A DNA stretch of 64,000 nucleotides from Amaranthus tricolor. Taxonomy: Eukaryota; Streptophyta; Magnoliopsida; Caryophyllales; Amaranthaceae. Each line of letters opens with the position of its first letter. Positions within the stretch are counted from its first letter, which is position 1. Below, in pieces: positions 22,860 to 35,050 of this stretch. Made by a program: the position numbers and the translations under genes. The DNA lies in the NCBI RefSeq assembly GCF_026212465.1, contig NC_080063.1, positions 18,584,797 through 18,648,796 on the forward strand. The letters run 5' to 3'. The notes beneath the pieces are model-generated. The model was not told the origin of the DNA and did not search any database. It was given only the letters and a program-made list of their open reading frames with translations.

Positions 22860-25022
22860 AAGGTAAAGAGAATATAAGTACGAGAACCAACGATATTAGT
22901 GATTTAGAAGATTCTTATCAACTTATAGAGGTTTTGCAAAACAATTCGTCTATTTATTGCCAAACAGCTGGAATCTAATCAATTACACGCAATATTTTCC
23001 TATTTTTCAATTGTAACGTGTCGCTTCAATTGAGAATAAATATTTAAGGGATAATAAAAATTAAATTGGAAATTTAAAATTAGTTAGGTAGATGATTAAA
23101 CGAATTTGATTGTTAGAGTGGTAGAAGAATGAATTAGAAGGTAACGAAAAATAGAAAAAATAACAATAAGTTCTCTTATTTTGGGGTATAAATTTACCCT
23201 AAGGGAGGAAGAGAAATTCTTTGCAAAACTCCTTATTATTCATCTTTTTTAATTTACTCCTATTCGACTTTTATCACAATTATTTCAATAACTTCATTTG
23301 CATTTCTAATTAACTTTTGTTACATTAGTTTGACTTTTTTTACTACCTTAAATATTTACTTTCAATCCAAGCGACCCCTAAGGAAAAATACACTTCGTCC
23401 CTCTATTACAAATATATACTATCACAATTATATATTATACAAAAATTACGAAATTACGTAACCATTTAAACTGTATGAATGATATTAAAGAAAAGTTAAA
23501 ATATGAATAGAATTAAAAGAAAGTGATGCAGACAATTTTATAAAAATTAAATTATCATAATGTAAAAGAATTAAAGTACAAATGTGTCAATTTCTTAGAG
23601 ACCCAAAAAGTAATTTGTTTAACAAATAATACTAGTACAATTCTTTAGGTGAAAATTAAAAGTTTGCTAGCTTTATTCGCTATCTCGATTGAAGGATACA
23701 TATTTTTTTTATTAGAATAACGTTAGGAGAATTTTTTATTGATAAAGGAGAAATAATTTTTTTATATAGAAGTGAGAGCTAAACTATTGTACCTTACAAA
23801 TGAAATAAAAACTACAATCACTAGGTTGTTCGTTTGATGATTCTCAAAGTTATAGCTAGCTTGATTGGCTAAAATTTAAATATAATTCAAATTATTTTCA
23901 ATTTTGTTTATGGTCCATTTGTTACAGATTTTTTTATCAAGTTTTCTTTTTTGAAAACTGAAAATCAAAATAGAATACAAGAAAAAAGAAATTAGTTTTT
24001 TTGTTGTCAATTTCAAAATAATTATGTTTTTTAATAAATTTCACTAATTTTTATTCATTGTGGGGCATATATTATATGATTTGAAGAATTAAAAAATCAG
24101 AATACTGAAACACAAAAATACAGAACCGTCCCAATTAAATTGTTACATTGTTCTTAATTTTTCATTAAATCCTTTTTTTTTTATCAAATTTGATAATCTG
24201 AATAAAATTAACGGAATAAAGAATATTTTCATGTTACAAAACTATATTGATAAATGCAATAAATAAATTTTTTTCTTCTAAAAACGCAATACTTATAAGA
24301 AAGCAAAAACATATAAATTCTAGCTAGGAAGGTAAAAAGGATAAATATTGAATATTGTAGAAGTTAATTAGAGGGATAGATATCTTGGTGTCAAAACACC
24401 CGTTGTTTGAAAAGTTATTTACATCTCACGCAATGAAAAGGTCAGAACCACTAATATTGAATATTTCTGATGATTTTATTTAATTGGTTACAATAGGATT
24501 TGAACTTGAAACCTGCAGTTGTGAGGCAAGGTCTAATTAATCTTGCGCTTTATTTTCTCTACCAATAAAAAATTTTATGCATTTAATATCTGTTCAGAGA
24601 CATACAATAAAGGTCAATAAAATTCAGTTACAATTTCTAATACCTATTTAAAACATAATTAATTTTTCTTAATTATTTTTTTTTACAGTTTAGCAAAACA
24701 TCCAAATGAAAATATTAATTTATATATACATTTATGATGATTTGAATTTTTTTTATCAATTATGCTTTCATTGAGTTTTAATTCTGAATCCGTCACTGGG
24801 TGGAGTGGAGTCTTACCATTACTTCACTAAAATAAATTGATTTTCAAACAATTGGTTTTTAATTCACTTGAAACGTAAATATTTTTCTTTTTTCTTTGTC
24901 AACTTTATATTTTTTTTAATATATTTTAAAGCAAATTTTAAGCATTATTATCTCTAAATACATATTATAAAAATTATATACTGAAAAAATTTACATTAAA
25001 ACAAATCAAATAAGATCTCACA

Positions 25023-25081
<59 letters not shown>

Positions 25082-25429
25082 AATTCTACTTTAAATTTCC
25101 CCATTAAAACGAAAAACTTAAAATGAGTAAATTAAAAAGATAATATATTTAAAAAATATTTTAAGCTTGATTTTAATATAGTCTTTCAGTATAGCAGTAC
25201 TGTCGACCTTGAAACTAAAATTCAATTCAATAGTAATCTTATCATGATTTCATGTCATCGATGTTTGACTCTATGTAAGCTCATGTAGGTTTGTGTGGTG
25301 ATAGACTATTGTAGAAGAAATGAAGAATCTAGACTAACGCGGCAATGGCCGTGGCTTTCCCGCAATGATTGATCCGCGGTTGGGTTTAGTTTAGAATTAC
25401 TGGTTAATGGTAAATCGGTAACCTGATGA
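22860..25429. other. AT-rich intergenic DNA, no gene seen
   Basis: No supported gene. An (AT)n microsatellite occupies about 25,026-25,077. Around 24,880-25,140 the flanks of that microsatellite resemble Stowaway-type MITE interiors (ACAAATCAAATAAGATCTCA). A short GC-richer patch at 25,337-25,390 (GCGGCAATGGCCGTGGC) is unassigned. Confidence 0.4.
25026..25077. repeat. (AT)n microsatellite
   Basis: About 25 uninterrupted AT dinucleotide units, palindromic on both strands. Probably highly variable between individuals. Confidence 0.9.
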
Positions 25430-26070
25430 TCTATAACTATTAATAAAACGCTGTTTATATCATCACTATTTAATATTGTTTACGTGTCATAATCTTAAAA
25501 AACATTTTTCCTCCAAAACTCAATAATGATGTCATTATTATTATGACTAATATTTATGTCAAACTTTATTACTTTCTAACAATGACTATAATATTATTTA
25601 TATTGATTGATTTTATACTATTTAGGTTACATCATTTAATGTATTCGAAAATTATATAAGTATTTTATTTTATTTTTTCAAATATTAAAAAAAGTATGTT
25701 AACATAAATTGGTTTGTTATTTTTTATTAAAAAGTCTTAATTTTGTATTGTATACTCCAAGTATGAACTATTTGCCCTTTTATTCAAAATAAACAAAATA
25801 AAAGTATATATATAATTATATTAAATTTATAATCAAATTTTTTGTCTTTTATTGTGATTTATTTATCATGAACTAAATTTTCAAAATTATCTTCACGCAT
25901 GATGCCAAATATGATATAAATAATACAATGTATTTAATGCATACAACTATTGAAAGTGAAATGCAATATAAATATAATATAAAAATTACTTCTTAAAATT
26001 TTAATTTCGTAAATGATATAAATATGTCGAAAAATTTAATAAAGTCGTGCATCGCATAGGAAATATCTAG
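25430..26070 (+). mobile_element. Non-autonomous Helitron
   Basis: The 5' end begins TCTATAACTATTAATAAAAC after a host A. The 3' end has a decayed hairpin (CGTGCATCGCATAG) followed about 10 nt later by CTAG, then a host T. This is the Helitron signature: 5' TC, 3' hairpin plus CTRR, insertion between A and T, no target duplication. The 641-bp body has no Rep/helicase coding. Plant Helitrons often end with a CGTGCATCGCACG-like hairpin, which supports the call. Confidence 0.6.
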
Positions 26071-26404
26071 TTATTTTAAAAATAAAATTTTCTACGCTAA
26101 AATTTGTAAAAATATTAAAATTTGTTTTAGTGGTTTTATTTTAGTTATAGACGTCTTACTATAAAATAAATTTCAGGGTTCATTTCTGGAATCTAATTGA
26201 CCTAACTGCTATTATTAAAAATTAAAGAAAAATGTATTATATATAGTTATTTACTAAAAAAATATTGGAACTCTATTTCAAATCCTAATATTTGTTGGTC
26301 ATATTGTATAACAATATTGCTCAAATATTCCAAAATACTAACAATTTTAAGTTTTTTTTTTTTTTTTTTTTTTTTTGCTTATATGAAAAATTTTATGCTA
26401 ATTT

Positions 26405-26585
26405 TTTATTGAGGTCGTCTCACCGTGAGACGATTTCAATTGGATAAGCATAAACTATTTAAAAATAAATAATCACTTTATGTACATGTTGAAATTCAAT
26501 TTTTTTATGTTTTTAAAATATTTTTACTAATAAATTACTTATATGGATCCGTCTCAAAATGAGAAATTCACATACAAGACTTGCT
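26405..26585. mobile_element. MITE-like element, GTCTCACCGTGAGAC family
   Basis: It begins with GTCGTCTCACCGTGAGACGA, itself an inverted repeat, and ends near CCGTCTCAAAATGAGA...ACAAGACTTGC. The end phrases recur at 62,868-63,064 and 19,900-20,150. It is preceded by a T-run of about 27 (26,349-26,376). No coding capacity. Confidence 0.4.
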
Positions 26586-26980
26586 TGAGAATTTTAATCT
26601 CCTTACCTTTACTTAATTAATTTCACCGTCATTCAATACTACCAAGAAAGATTATTAATTGATACGTGGTTTTATGTTATGTTTAAAAAATGTTTCATAA
26701 AAAGAGACGATTTTATGATCAAATCTTGATCAGAATTTCTTGACATGAGGTTTCATTTATTTCCCACACTATATAATTATTATTATTGTTTAATCTAAAT
26801 TAAGTTGTGTTCATAGAATCAATAACATACCTTACAGATTGTAGTTACAACAAAAATCTTAAACCCATAATTGTAGGTTTAAGATATAATATCCCCTTAA
26901 AAAAAGTTGAACATGTATATATCATACTCCTATAATTTATACTCTATTGGTATACCATAATTATCACAAAAAATATATTA

Positions 26981-27198
26981 TACTTCATCCGTTTTATTAT
27001 ACTTATTATATTTAATTTTTTATAATATTTAATACGTTATTTTGATCATTTATATTGGTTTACATATATATCTAAAAATTATAAAAGGTTAATACTATAA
27101 AAGTATAGGATTAGACCATTCAAACAAAATTCTGCTTCATTAAAAGATAAATCGAATAGTATTAATAATCATAATATAACAAGTATTTCGGAATGAAA
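26981..27198. mobile_element. Stowaway-like MITE
   Basis: The left end TACTTCATCCGTTTTATTAT and the right end, reversed (TTCATTCCGAAATACTTGTT), are inverted and AT-rich, with the family interior (AAAAATTATAAAAGGTTAA). No coding capacity. Confidence 0.45.
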
Positions 27199-28587
27199 AA
27201 AATCTTACTAGCAAAAAAGGCAAAAATGTGAAAGGACACGTAGTTCATTACGTATCATGAAACACGTAGTGCATATTATGAATCATGCATTCATGAAACA
27301 CGTTTATTTTTTATATTTAAAATTAAAATACTCTAGAAAGGCTTTGTTAGCTTTTTGGATCAAAATATGTTTTGGACGGACAGAGACTCAAGAGTCAAGA
27401 CTTAACCCAAGAAGATATAACACATCACGCGTATCGTTATACCATGACAAAAATTAATTAAGAAGGACAAAAAAAAATACATGAAAAGTTTATTAAAACT
27501 TGTTTAATGTTTGTACTCATTGAAAATTTAGTCGTGTCAAAAAGGATGATTGATAATTTAATTTTTTTTATTAATTTTTAATATTTTTGACTTTTTATTT
27601 AATCAAACAATTAAAATAAGTGTTTAGTAAAAGACTTTAACCCAACTAAAAAACTTTTTTTTATTGATTTTTGGCTTTATTTTTTTTTACTCTAATAACA
27701 GCCAACAACCAAACTCTTGCATAACAATTAAATCAAAAAGTTAGTTTAAATAGTAAACTTATCAACTAATATTTTCAATTGGTTAAATCAACCAATAACT
27801 TTAACTAATAACACGATATTACGTATGGGAATGGGTTGATTTGATTCATTTCCTTGATGATAGGGTAAATAAAGCTAAATGCAATGATGCAATCAAGGTG
27901 ACAACATACTCTAAGTTTTGTTGAATTTGCAGCAAAGACCCAATTTGAGAAAATTTAGAAAAGAGATAAAAATGGTTTGAAAAATATAATTTATGGGAAA
28001 ATAGAATAAATATATATAAATCGGACAACATAAAAATATAATTTGAATTTATAAATGAAAATAAAAAATATAATATAAATCGAGACTAAAAATAAAAATA
28101 TAATAAAAAATTATTAATACAAACTAAAAAATATAGCAAAACAAGTTAAGAGAAAATGGCTAGAAAGCTTGAGAGCAAGTTTCATGAATTGGCCAATCAA
28201 CAGCGTTACCAAATATAGAAATAATAACAAAAGTAAAATCAAATTCAAAGTAGTAATTATTACTTAAACCAAAGAAATATGACGAAGTTATTAGTCGGAT
28301 GCTTTTCTCCAATTTATTACTTTGACAAAGAAGTCCTGAAAATTCAAAAATTGTAAAATTAGACATATATACTCTAAGGGTACCAAAATTGAATATATTA
28401 TGACAAAAAATTTTGAATAATATTTTTTTAAAAAAAGGTAAGCTAAGAGAAAGAAAAAGAGCAACAGAAAATCCAATTTTCATATTAATATATTAATTAA
28501 TTAATATAAGGAGTAAATAAGGTATTAAGATAAACAAAGTAAATTATGAAAATTAACTCTCTTTTCTTTAACAATGTTTTACCTTAA
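27199..28587. other. AT-rich intergenic DNA, no gene seen
   Basis: Open frames here are short and of AT-rich composition typical of chance. The phrase CATGAAACACGTAGT/ATGAAACACG repeats at about 27,258-27,303. No RNA gene or clear transposon ends were seen. Confidence 0.35.
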
Positions 28588-28690
28588 TTAGCTGTCCAAA
28601 ACAATAAGACCAACCCTCTCCCATTGATCCAAGACTTCGTACTTGAATTTATATCGAAGACCAGAAGGATCATAGTAATACAGTAATACT
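28588..28690 (-). pseudogene. Unidentified coding-like fragment
   Basis: On the minus strand about 34 codons end at TAA 28588-28590 and read as ordinary protein (YYYDPSGLRYKFKYEVLDQW, then ERVGLIVLDS). This has far better residue balance than neighbouring frames. The TRIM element at 28,704 lies immediately upstream and would have cut any longer frame. I do not recognise the family; it may be the last exon or a captured scrap of a host gene. Confidence 0.25.
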
Positions 28691-28703
28691 ACAAAAAACC
28701 TAT

Positions 28704-28980
28704 TGATAGAGTATGTAACATATCTTGGGGCTTTAACCATCAGTTTAAGACTTTAAGCTTTTGGTTAAATTGATTCTTTGACATGGTATCAGAAGCCAAC
28801 GTGAGAGGTCACGGGTTCGAATCTCAACCACCCCTCATTTAAAGTGGAATATTAAGCGCCTATGCGCATCCACACTTCTAGCCCAATGGGGTCTCGTATG
28901 AGGGGGCGTGTTAGAGTATATAACATATCTTGGGGCTTTAACCATCAGCTTAAGCTTTTGGTTAAATTGGTTCCTTGACA
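28704..28980 (+). mobile_element. TRIM (terminal-repeat retrotransposon in miniature), complete
   Basis: Two direct terminal repeats, 28704-28783 and 28909-28980, share TATAACATATCTTGGGGCTT-type sequence and end ACA. After the left repeat comes a tRNA-Met-type primer binding site (TGGTATCAGA) and before the right one a polypurine tract (GAGGGGGCG). The interior is only about 125 bp and non-coding. Flanks CTAT (left) and CTAT (right, after G) suggest a target duplication of 4-5 bp. It must be mobilised by proteins from another element. Confidence 0.82.
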
Positions 28981-29912
28981 GCTATGAATTAATTTTTTAA
29001 GTTTTTGTCTCATTATTTTTTTTATTCAATAATCATAAATCATTTCATTAATATAAAAAATAAAACCAATTTTATTATTTAATATTAATATAAAAAACTC
29101 CAATATAAAAAACCAAATCTAAATTTTATACTATTTACTAGCCAACAAATTAAGAGGCATTTTACGAACTCACAAAATTTTATTTTATGTTTAAACAAGT
29201 TTATTTACTACAAACTCCATTTCTCATAGAATATATAGTTTTATATTAAATGACCAACATGTAGGACTGAATCATGTGGCCATGGGGTGGTGTAATTTTT
29301 GGGTTTAATTGACTTATTGCCGTCAATTGTCATTAATTTTACCTACTTAAATAGTTCAAAATCAATAAAATGAGTTTAATTTGTTTGAAAAATCAATGAA
29401 ATTTTTTTAGTGGTCATTCATATTCTTTTTGAATAATACACGACATAAAAATTTGAATTATTAGAAGCTAAGTACTACATAAACTTTTTAAATTTTAAAT
29501 GTCTTCAATAGCTAACACATTCTAGTGAATAGTTCACAATTATCACTAAACTATTAATTTTTGTCATGGCTAACAATGCAAGTTTGTTCTTTTACCCAAA
29601 ATAATAAAAGTTTGATATCATTCTTATATGACTAAATATAGTGAATTAAAAGTTAGGCGTATCAGAATTAGGTTTTATTTCAGTTGAAAAGTAACTATTA
29701 TTTATTTAGAAAAAGTCATGAATGCGATTATCACCTAGCTCTACCATTCCCCTACTGTAAAATGTAATGAAACGTAAATATGTTAAATGCATATCTTCCC
29801 GCCATGGTATAAATATATGTTGATGCAATATCTTCATGGATCACGATTAAATTAAGAGTGGACGATAAAAAATCTTATACAATTTATCCTTATCAAGAAT
29901 TTCCTTAATCAT
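28981..29912. other. AT-rich intergenic DNA, no gene seen
   Basis: No supported feature lies between the TRIM and the copia 3' LTR. Confidence 0.4.
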
Positions 29913-30117
29913 TGTTAAACAATAATATGAGATCAATTTGTGCCCCCTTCTTCTCATTCATTCCCCCAATATGTAGGGCAAAGAGTACAAGTAAATAAGG
30001 AAAATAATAATACTAGGAAATATACAATTCTATGAAATATATTCTTTCCTATAATATACAATGGAATATCTTGCAATATATAATGGAATATCTTGTATAA
30101 ACTGAATATTCCTAACA
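29913..30117 (-). repeat. copia 3' LTR
   Basis: A 205-bp segment has matching ends, TGTTAGGAATATTC on the minus strand at 30117 and TTTAACA at 29913 (5-bp inverted TGTTA/TAACA). It directly follows a polypurine tract (CTTGAGGGGGAG) and the stop of the RNase H frame. Short LTRs of this size are usual in several plant copia lineages. The 5' partner is absent from the window. Confidence 0.8.
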
Positions 30118-30124
30118 CTCCCCC

Positions 30125-30517
30125 TCAAGTTGGCGCATGTAGATCACAAATGCCCAACTTGTGCAAAAGAAAGCTGAACTGGCGCTTACCAAGAGCCTTA
30201 GTCAAAATGTCTGCTAATTGATGACCTGTAGGAACATGTTTCGTAACAAGATTTCCAGAAATCAATTCGTCGCGTACAAAATGGCAATCAGCACCAATGT
30301 GTTTAGTGCGCTCATGAAAAACAGGATTACGAGCAATATGTAAAGCTGATTGACTATCACAATACAAGCGCATGTGTTGAGAATGAAGAATGCCAAGAGA
30401 AGAAAGCAACAATTTTAACCATTTTAATTCACAAGTAGTAACGGCCATAGAACGATACTCAGCTTCAGCAGAAGAACGAGACACAGTTGGTTGCTTCTTA
30501 GTCTTCCAAGACACAAG
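30125..30517 (-). CDS. copia RNase H part of the polyprotein
   Basis: About 129 residues of Ty1/copia RNase [49 protein letters not shown] and [10 protein letters not shown]. The acidic residues in AEAEYR and YCDSQ are the expected catalytic ones. It is cut from the reverse transcriptase by the solo LTR at 30,523, but the frame matches across the insertion. Confidence 0.85.
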   Translation of the reverse strand, partial: LVSWKTKKQPTVSRSSAEAEYRSMAVTTCELKWLKLLLSSLGILHSQHMRLYCDSQSALHIARNPVFHERTKHIGADCHFVRDELISGNLVTKHVPTGHQLADILTKALGKRQFSFLLHKLGICDLHAPT

Positions 30518-30522
30518 GGAAC

Positions 30523-33470
30523 TGTAACACCCCGAGATTTTAATGACGTAATAATTTAATATTTTAATGGTTTTTTAAAGATTTTACGATTATATTTAAT
30601 TATTTCTGAAATTAGTTTTAATAAATTTCTTGCATACATGAATTTAAATGTTAATTTATATATATATATCAAAAATATAGTTACGATTTCTTAAATAAAG
30701 AGGCTCGAATCGAAATGATTATTTTATTAAAATGTGTGAGACCGCGAAAGTGAGTCTCTTAGTTGGATCTTGCAACAGAATGAACCGAGATAAAAATAAA
30801 TAAAATAAGCATGATAATAATAATTTAAAAAAAAAAAAAAAAAAAAGAGAAGAAAACGGTTTAAGACCCACGAAACCCTAAACATTGAAGACAAGCCGTC
30901 ACTCCTTCTTCTCTCTTCTCCCTTCTCCCTTCTCCTCTCTCCACGCAAGCAGCAGCCACCAGCAGCAGAGGCTGCGTCTCACCCCAAGCACCTGCTGCCC
31001 AGTAGCCACGACCGCCGCTTGCTCCTCCCCTTCTGCCGTGAAGGCTGCCGCCACAAGTAGCCAAGTCCAGTCGTGTGGTGTCCTCCAAAACCACCAACCT
31101 CTTGACCCATTTTCTAGTGTCACCTATTGTAAGCATCTCACTTTTCAATTGATTAATTTGCTAATTTTAATTAGAATCTACCATGCTCATGAGTTGTGTG
31201 TTGATTGTGTATTGTATTAGTCTCATTGAATTCTAGTATGGGTAGTAATTATCATTGAAATAAAATGATTAGGGTTTATTTAGAGATGTGATTACTAGAA
31301 TGTGTGTTTGTGTTTGTATGCTACTTTGGTGGTGTAATGATTTATTCAATAATCTCATAAGTAGTTTGAGACTTTGTTGATTATTGTTGTGGCAATTAGT
31401 AATGTGTTGGATTAAAGTTGACTCTAGAAATGGTTTTGGTTGTTAATTGGAAGTAGGAGTTGCTAATTGTTATTGATTTAGTTGTAGAGAATTGCTACTA
31501 CCCTATTAGGTTGTTATTGAAGTTATAAATACATAATTTCAATAAGTCATAAGCCTAGTTTCTAACTTATTGTTGAGTGTTGCTAAAGTTACTCGTTGTG
31601 ACGTTTGATTGTAGCTTTCCTAGCTTCAAAGAATGTAATAAATAGTATTACGATGTGATAACTTTAAGATTTGTCATTGTCATCATATTAGCACTATATT
31701 AACATCGTAAGATTTAAGTGTGATTTGTTATTTTTTTGGGTAACATGAACCAATATAACTCAAATTGGTCGATATAAAGGAATGATTTACATAATCCTTT
31801 TTATCCTTAAATTGATGGAAAAACTTGTGTTATTGTTGAATTGATGATGATGCTTGGTGATTGAATGAGATGCATACCTTGTCATGAATGGATGATAGTG
31901 GTTACTTGGGTTCTAGCTGGTATACCAAAGTAGTTAAGAGAACTTATAAGTTCTATTCCCAACTTGTATAGGTTCCCAGTTTATAAGAGGAAAGTAGACC
32001 CTTAGTGGGTGATTTTTGTAACTTGTGGTCGTGCAGTGACGCTTGCAGGTACGTACACGCAGTAATTGATTATCATATTCATTGTTTCAAAGTATTATCC
32101 ATAATTCATGATTATATGCATTGCATTAGAATTATAGAGCGCCAGAAAGTAAATTATACTAGTGTATAATCATATCAGTGAAATAGGCAAGTAGAATGGA
32201 AACATTAAGAGACTATGAGAACAAATTTCTAAATAGTAGAGAACGCACCGCAGCTGTGTGTGGTGTCGAAGTGATTTCCTGCTTATTGAGCCTTGATGTA
32301 CGATTAATTGGCGTGACTTGACTGGATTATGTCCGGTTGATTTAATAGTCCCCTAGGTGAGGTTCGACGGGACCACCGTAAGGGGGGTATGAGCATGCTT
32401 GGGTCATTGAGCGCCGGATGGCCGATACCGCTCCTTGACCGAGGTGATACCATGCGGGCCTTGCAAACCCCAATATGGTGACCTCTTCACTGGTTTAGTA
32501 CCCCAGTGTGTTAGTTTTCCCGAAGGTAGGACCCGAGAGGGTTAGCTGGAGGGGGCATGAGCTCATACTTTGCCAATGGGCGCCGGATGGCCGATAACGC
32601 CCTTGGCCGTGTCACTATGCTATGAATAGAGAAAGGATTCACTACCCTTGAATATATTCCGAGAGATTGGTAGTTGAAAGAGAAATTATGAATAGATAGA
32701 GGTGTTCAAACAGATGAGTAGACTTGCTATTGCCATACTATATCATTGTCTATTGTTTTGTTTAATGATTTCAATTATTATAAGTTCATTATTACTGACG
32801 TGTACATGTTGTTGTTGTTTGCTCATGACTCTCTATGATGTTCCTGCTATGACGCATATGACTATGGTCATTATGTTGAGCAGCAGGAGGATCATAGCTT
32901 GGCATGACAGGTATAGGAGCTTCTTTTGCATTGCATTGGGGAAAGAGCGGAGTACGAATGTAACAATTGTGTATAAAATTGTCCTAATGTTTGTAGCTTC
33001 TATGATACTTGTAAAGTTTTCTTTTGGGGTTGTAAAATTTCTTTTGTATGGAGCCATGTGACTCCTCGTATGATCCATAGATCCGCTGCGTAGTTTTGGA
33101 TGTACAGTAGGGAGAATACTCCTTTAATATCCGTCAGATCGATGCGTTAACACTGGAACCACGATCCTCGTTAGTGTTGATGTTTTGTGAAGCCGACGAT
33201 GATTTATTCCGTCGTGACGTATTCTTTTGAAAGGCGTTATAGACATTAGATTAGTTTAATCATATTAACCAATTATAACTATACATATTCTAGTCACATC
33301 CTCAGTTTTCAACAGAGATGCTGCCGAAATTTCAACTTACTCACCCTTTTTAATAAATCCTTAGCATTTACGTTAAGTGTTTTCTTTTCTCTCTTCTTTT
33401 TATGTAACACCCGAATTTCCTCCCTTCCTTCACGATTCTTTTGAGGGGTTGGAAATTCAGGGGTGTTACA
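30523..33470. mobile_element. Gypsy-type solo LTR (2.95 kb) nested in the copia element
   Basis: It begins TGTAACACCCC and ends GGGGTGTTACA, perfect 11-bp inverted ends of the TG...CA type. GGAAC is duplicated on both sides (30518-30522, 33471-33475). The TGTAACACCC start and large size are typical of LTRs of chromovirus (Tekay-like) gypsy elements, so the lineage is an inference. No gag-pol is present, so it is a solo LTR left by recombination between the two LTRs of a full element. Inside, two diverged copies of GCGCCGGATGGCCGATA (near 32,410 and 32,582) and a GC-rich patch (30,900-31,080) are seen. Small frames in it are not genes. Confidence 0.85.
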
Positions 33471-33475
33471 GGAAC

Positions 33476-35045
33476 GACCTAAGAAAACCAAATAACCTGA
33501 CAGGGAACGGCGAGTCAAAGGGCACGCAGCCCAATCACTATCACAAAACGCAGTCAAACACATATCCTTCATAGGGCGTAAGACAATCCCTTGACCAGGG
33601 CTGCCCTTCAAATATCGCAACACACGAATAGCCGCTTCCCAATGACATACCTGGGGACAACTTAAAAATTGTGCGAGAGTATGAACAGCATAACTCAACT
33701 CAGGCCTAGTAACAGACAAGTAAACAAGGCGCCCCATAATACGCCGATATTTCTCAGGATTAGAGTAGGGATTACCCGCAGCGGAAGCTAGCCGATGATT
33801 TTGCTCCATAGGAGTATCAATAGGTTTACAACCAAGCATACCTGCTTCAGTCAATAAATCCAAGGCATACTTTCGTTGAGAAAGGAATAATCCTTCAGGG
33901 CTATGAGCAACTTCAATACCCAAAAAATACTTCAATTTGCCAAGATCCTTCATATGAAAACAAGAATTCAAGTATTGTTTTAATTTTACCACAGCCTCAT
34001 GAGAAGAGCCAGCAATAATCAGATCATCCACATAAACTAACACATGTAAAGAGACCTCTCCCTGAATATAGCTAAAAAGGGAATAATCAGCATATGAGTT
34101 CTTGAAACCATAAGAAGTAAGACCTTGAGAGAGTTTGGCAAACCATTGTCGAGGAGCTTGACGAAGACCATATAAAGATTTCCGTAACCTACACACCTTC
34201 CCGGAAGTGGTATTACGATAACCAGGAGGAGGCAACATATACACTTCTTCATCTAAATCCCCGTGCAGGAAAGCATTATGTACGTCCATCTGATGGAGTT
34301 CCCAATTAAGAGAGACAGCAACTGTAAGTAATAAGCGAACAGTGCCCATTTTGGCTACTGGAGCAAAAGTCTCATTATAATCAATGCCTTCCACTTGTCG
34401 ATTCCCATGCACCACTAAACGAGCCTTGCAACGTTCAATGTCACCAGAGGATGTATACTTAGTTTTATACACCCAACCACTGGTAAAAGCTCGTTTCCCT
34501 GGGGGCAAGTACTCCAAGGTCCAAGTATTATTTTTCTCAAGTGCCAAAATTTCTTCCTGCATGGCTGTACACCAAACTGGATTTTTGATAGCTTCTCGAT
34601 TAGACTTTGGTTCCTGTGCTTTTGTGATAGCAGCTAAAAAGAACTTATGTTTCACAGAAAATGTGTTATAATCAACATAACAAGCAATGTCAAAGGGAAT
34701 ACCTGAAGAACGAGAAGGAGCAGGAGTAGAAAAGCAAGTAGGGTCTATATCTTTAGGAGTCACTTTCGAACCGATCGCAGTATTAGTCACATAATCCCGA
34801 AGCTTGACGGAAGGAATTTTCATACGATGACCACGACCCATAGTTGGTTCAGAAGAGGAATTCGCTCCACTAGAACCACTCCCCCCGAATGTCGGACTAG
34901 TATCACATAAGATTTCACCCACACGCACCCCTGTAGGTACGTCTGGAGACGAGACAGCAGGGCATAAAGGAGCTGTCGTGGCTGTGCTATCGGCTGAACC
35001 AGGAGGCGTTGGCAGCACATCCAAAGTACTTGCTGCCGGCAGTGG
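33476..35045 (-). CDS. copia reverse transcriptase part of the polyprotein
   Basis: About 520 residues of linker and reverse transcriptase. Visible are the start block WTLEYLPPGKRAF, KARLVVHGNRQVEGIDY, the palm sequence VDVHNAFLHGDL-type (here MDVHNAFLHGDL), SLYGLRQAPRQWF, the catalytic YVDD box in VLVYVDDLIIAG, and the RNase H start DSDWAACPLTRRSLSGYL. No stop interrupts it. At its downstream end the frame runs into the solo LTR (below 33,476), so residues read beyond that point are not copia sequence. Confidence 0.88.
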
Positions 35046-35050
35046 GTCAT

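Noticed and set aside
30861..31220. Overlapping frames on both strands in a GC-richer patch (Arg/Gly-rich and Ser/Pro-rich peptides)
   Set aside because: They lie wholly inside the 2.95-kb solo LTR, and their composition comes from CTTCTC/CAGCAG simple sequence. No homology blocks or splice pattern.
32702..33061. 119-residue hydrophobic frame
   Set aside because: Inside the same solo LTR; Leu/Ile/Met-rich from AT-rich sequence; no recognisable domain.
33377..33574. Plus-strand frame spanning the solo LTR and copia junction
   Set aside because: Crosses an insertion border and is antisense to copia reverse transcriptase.
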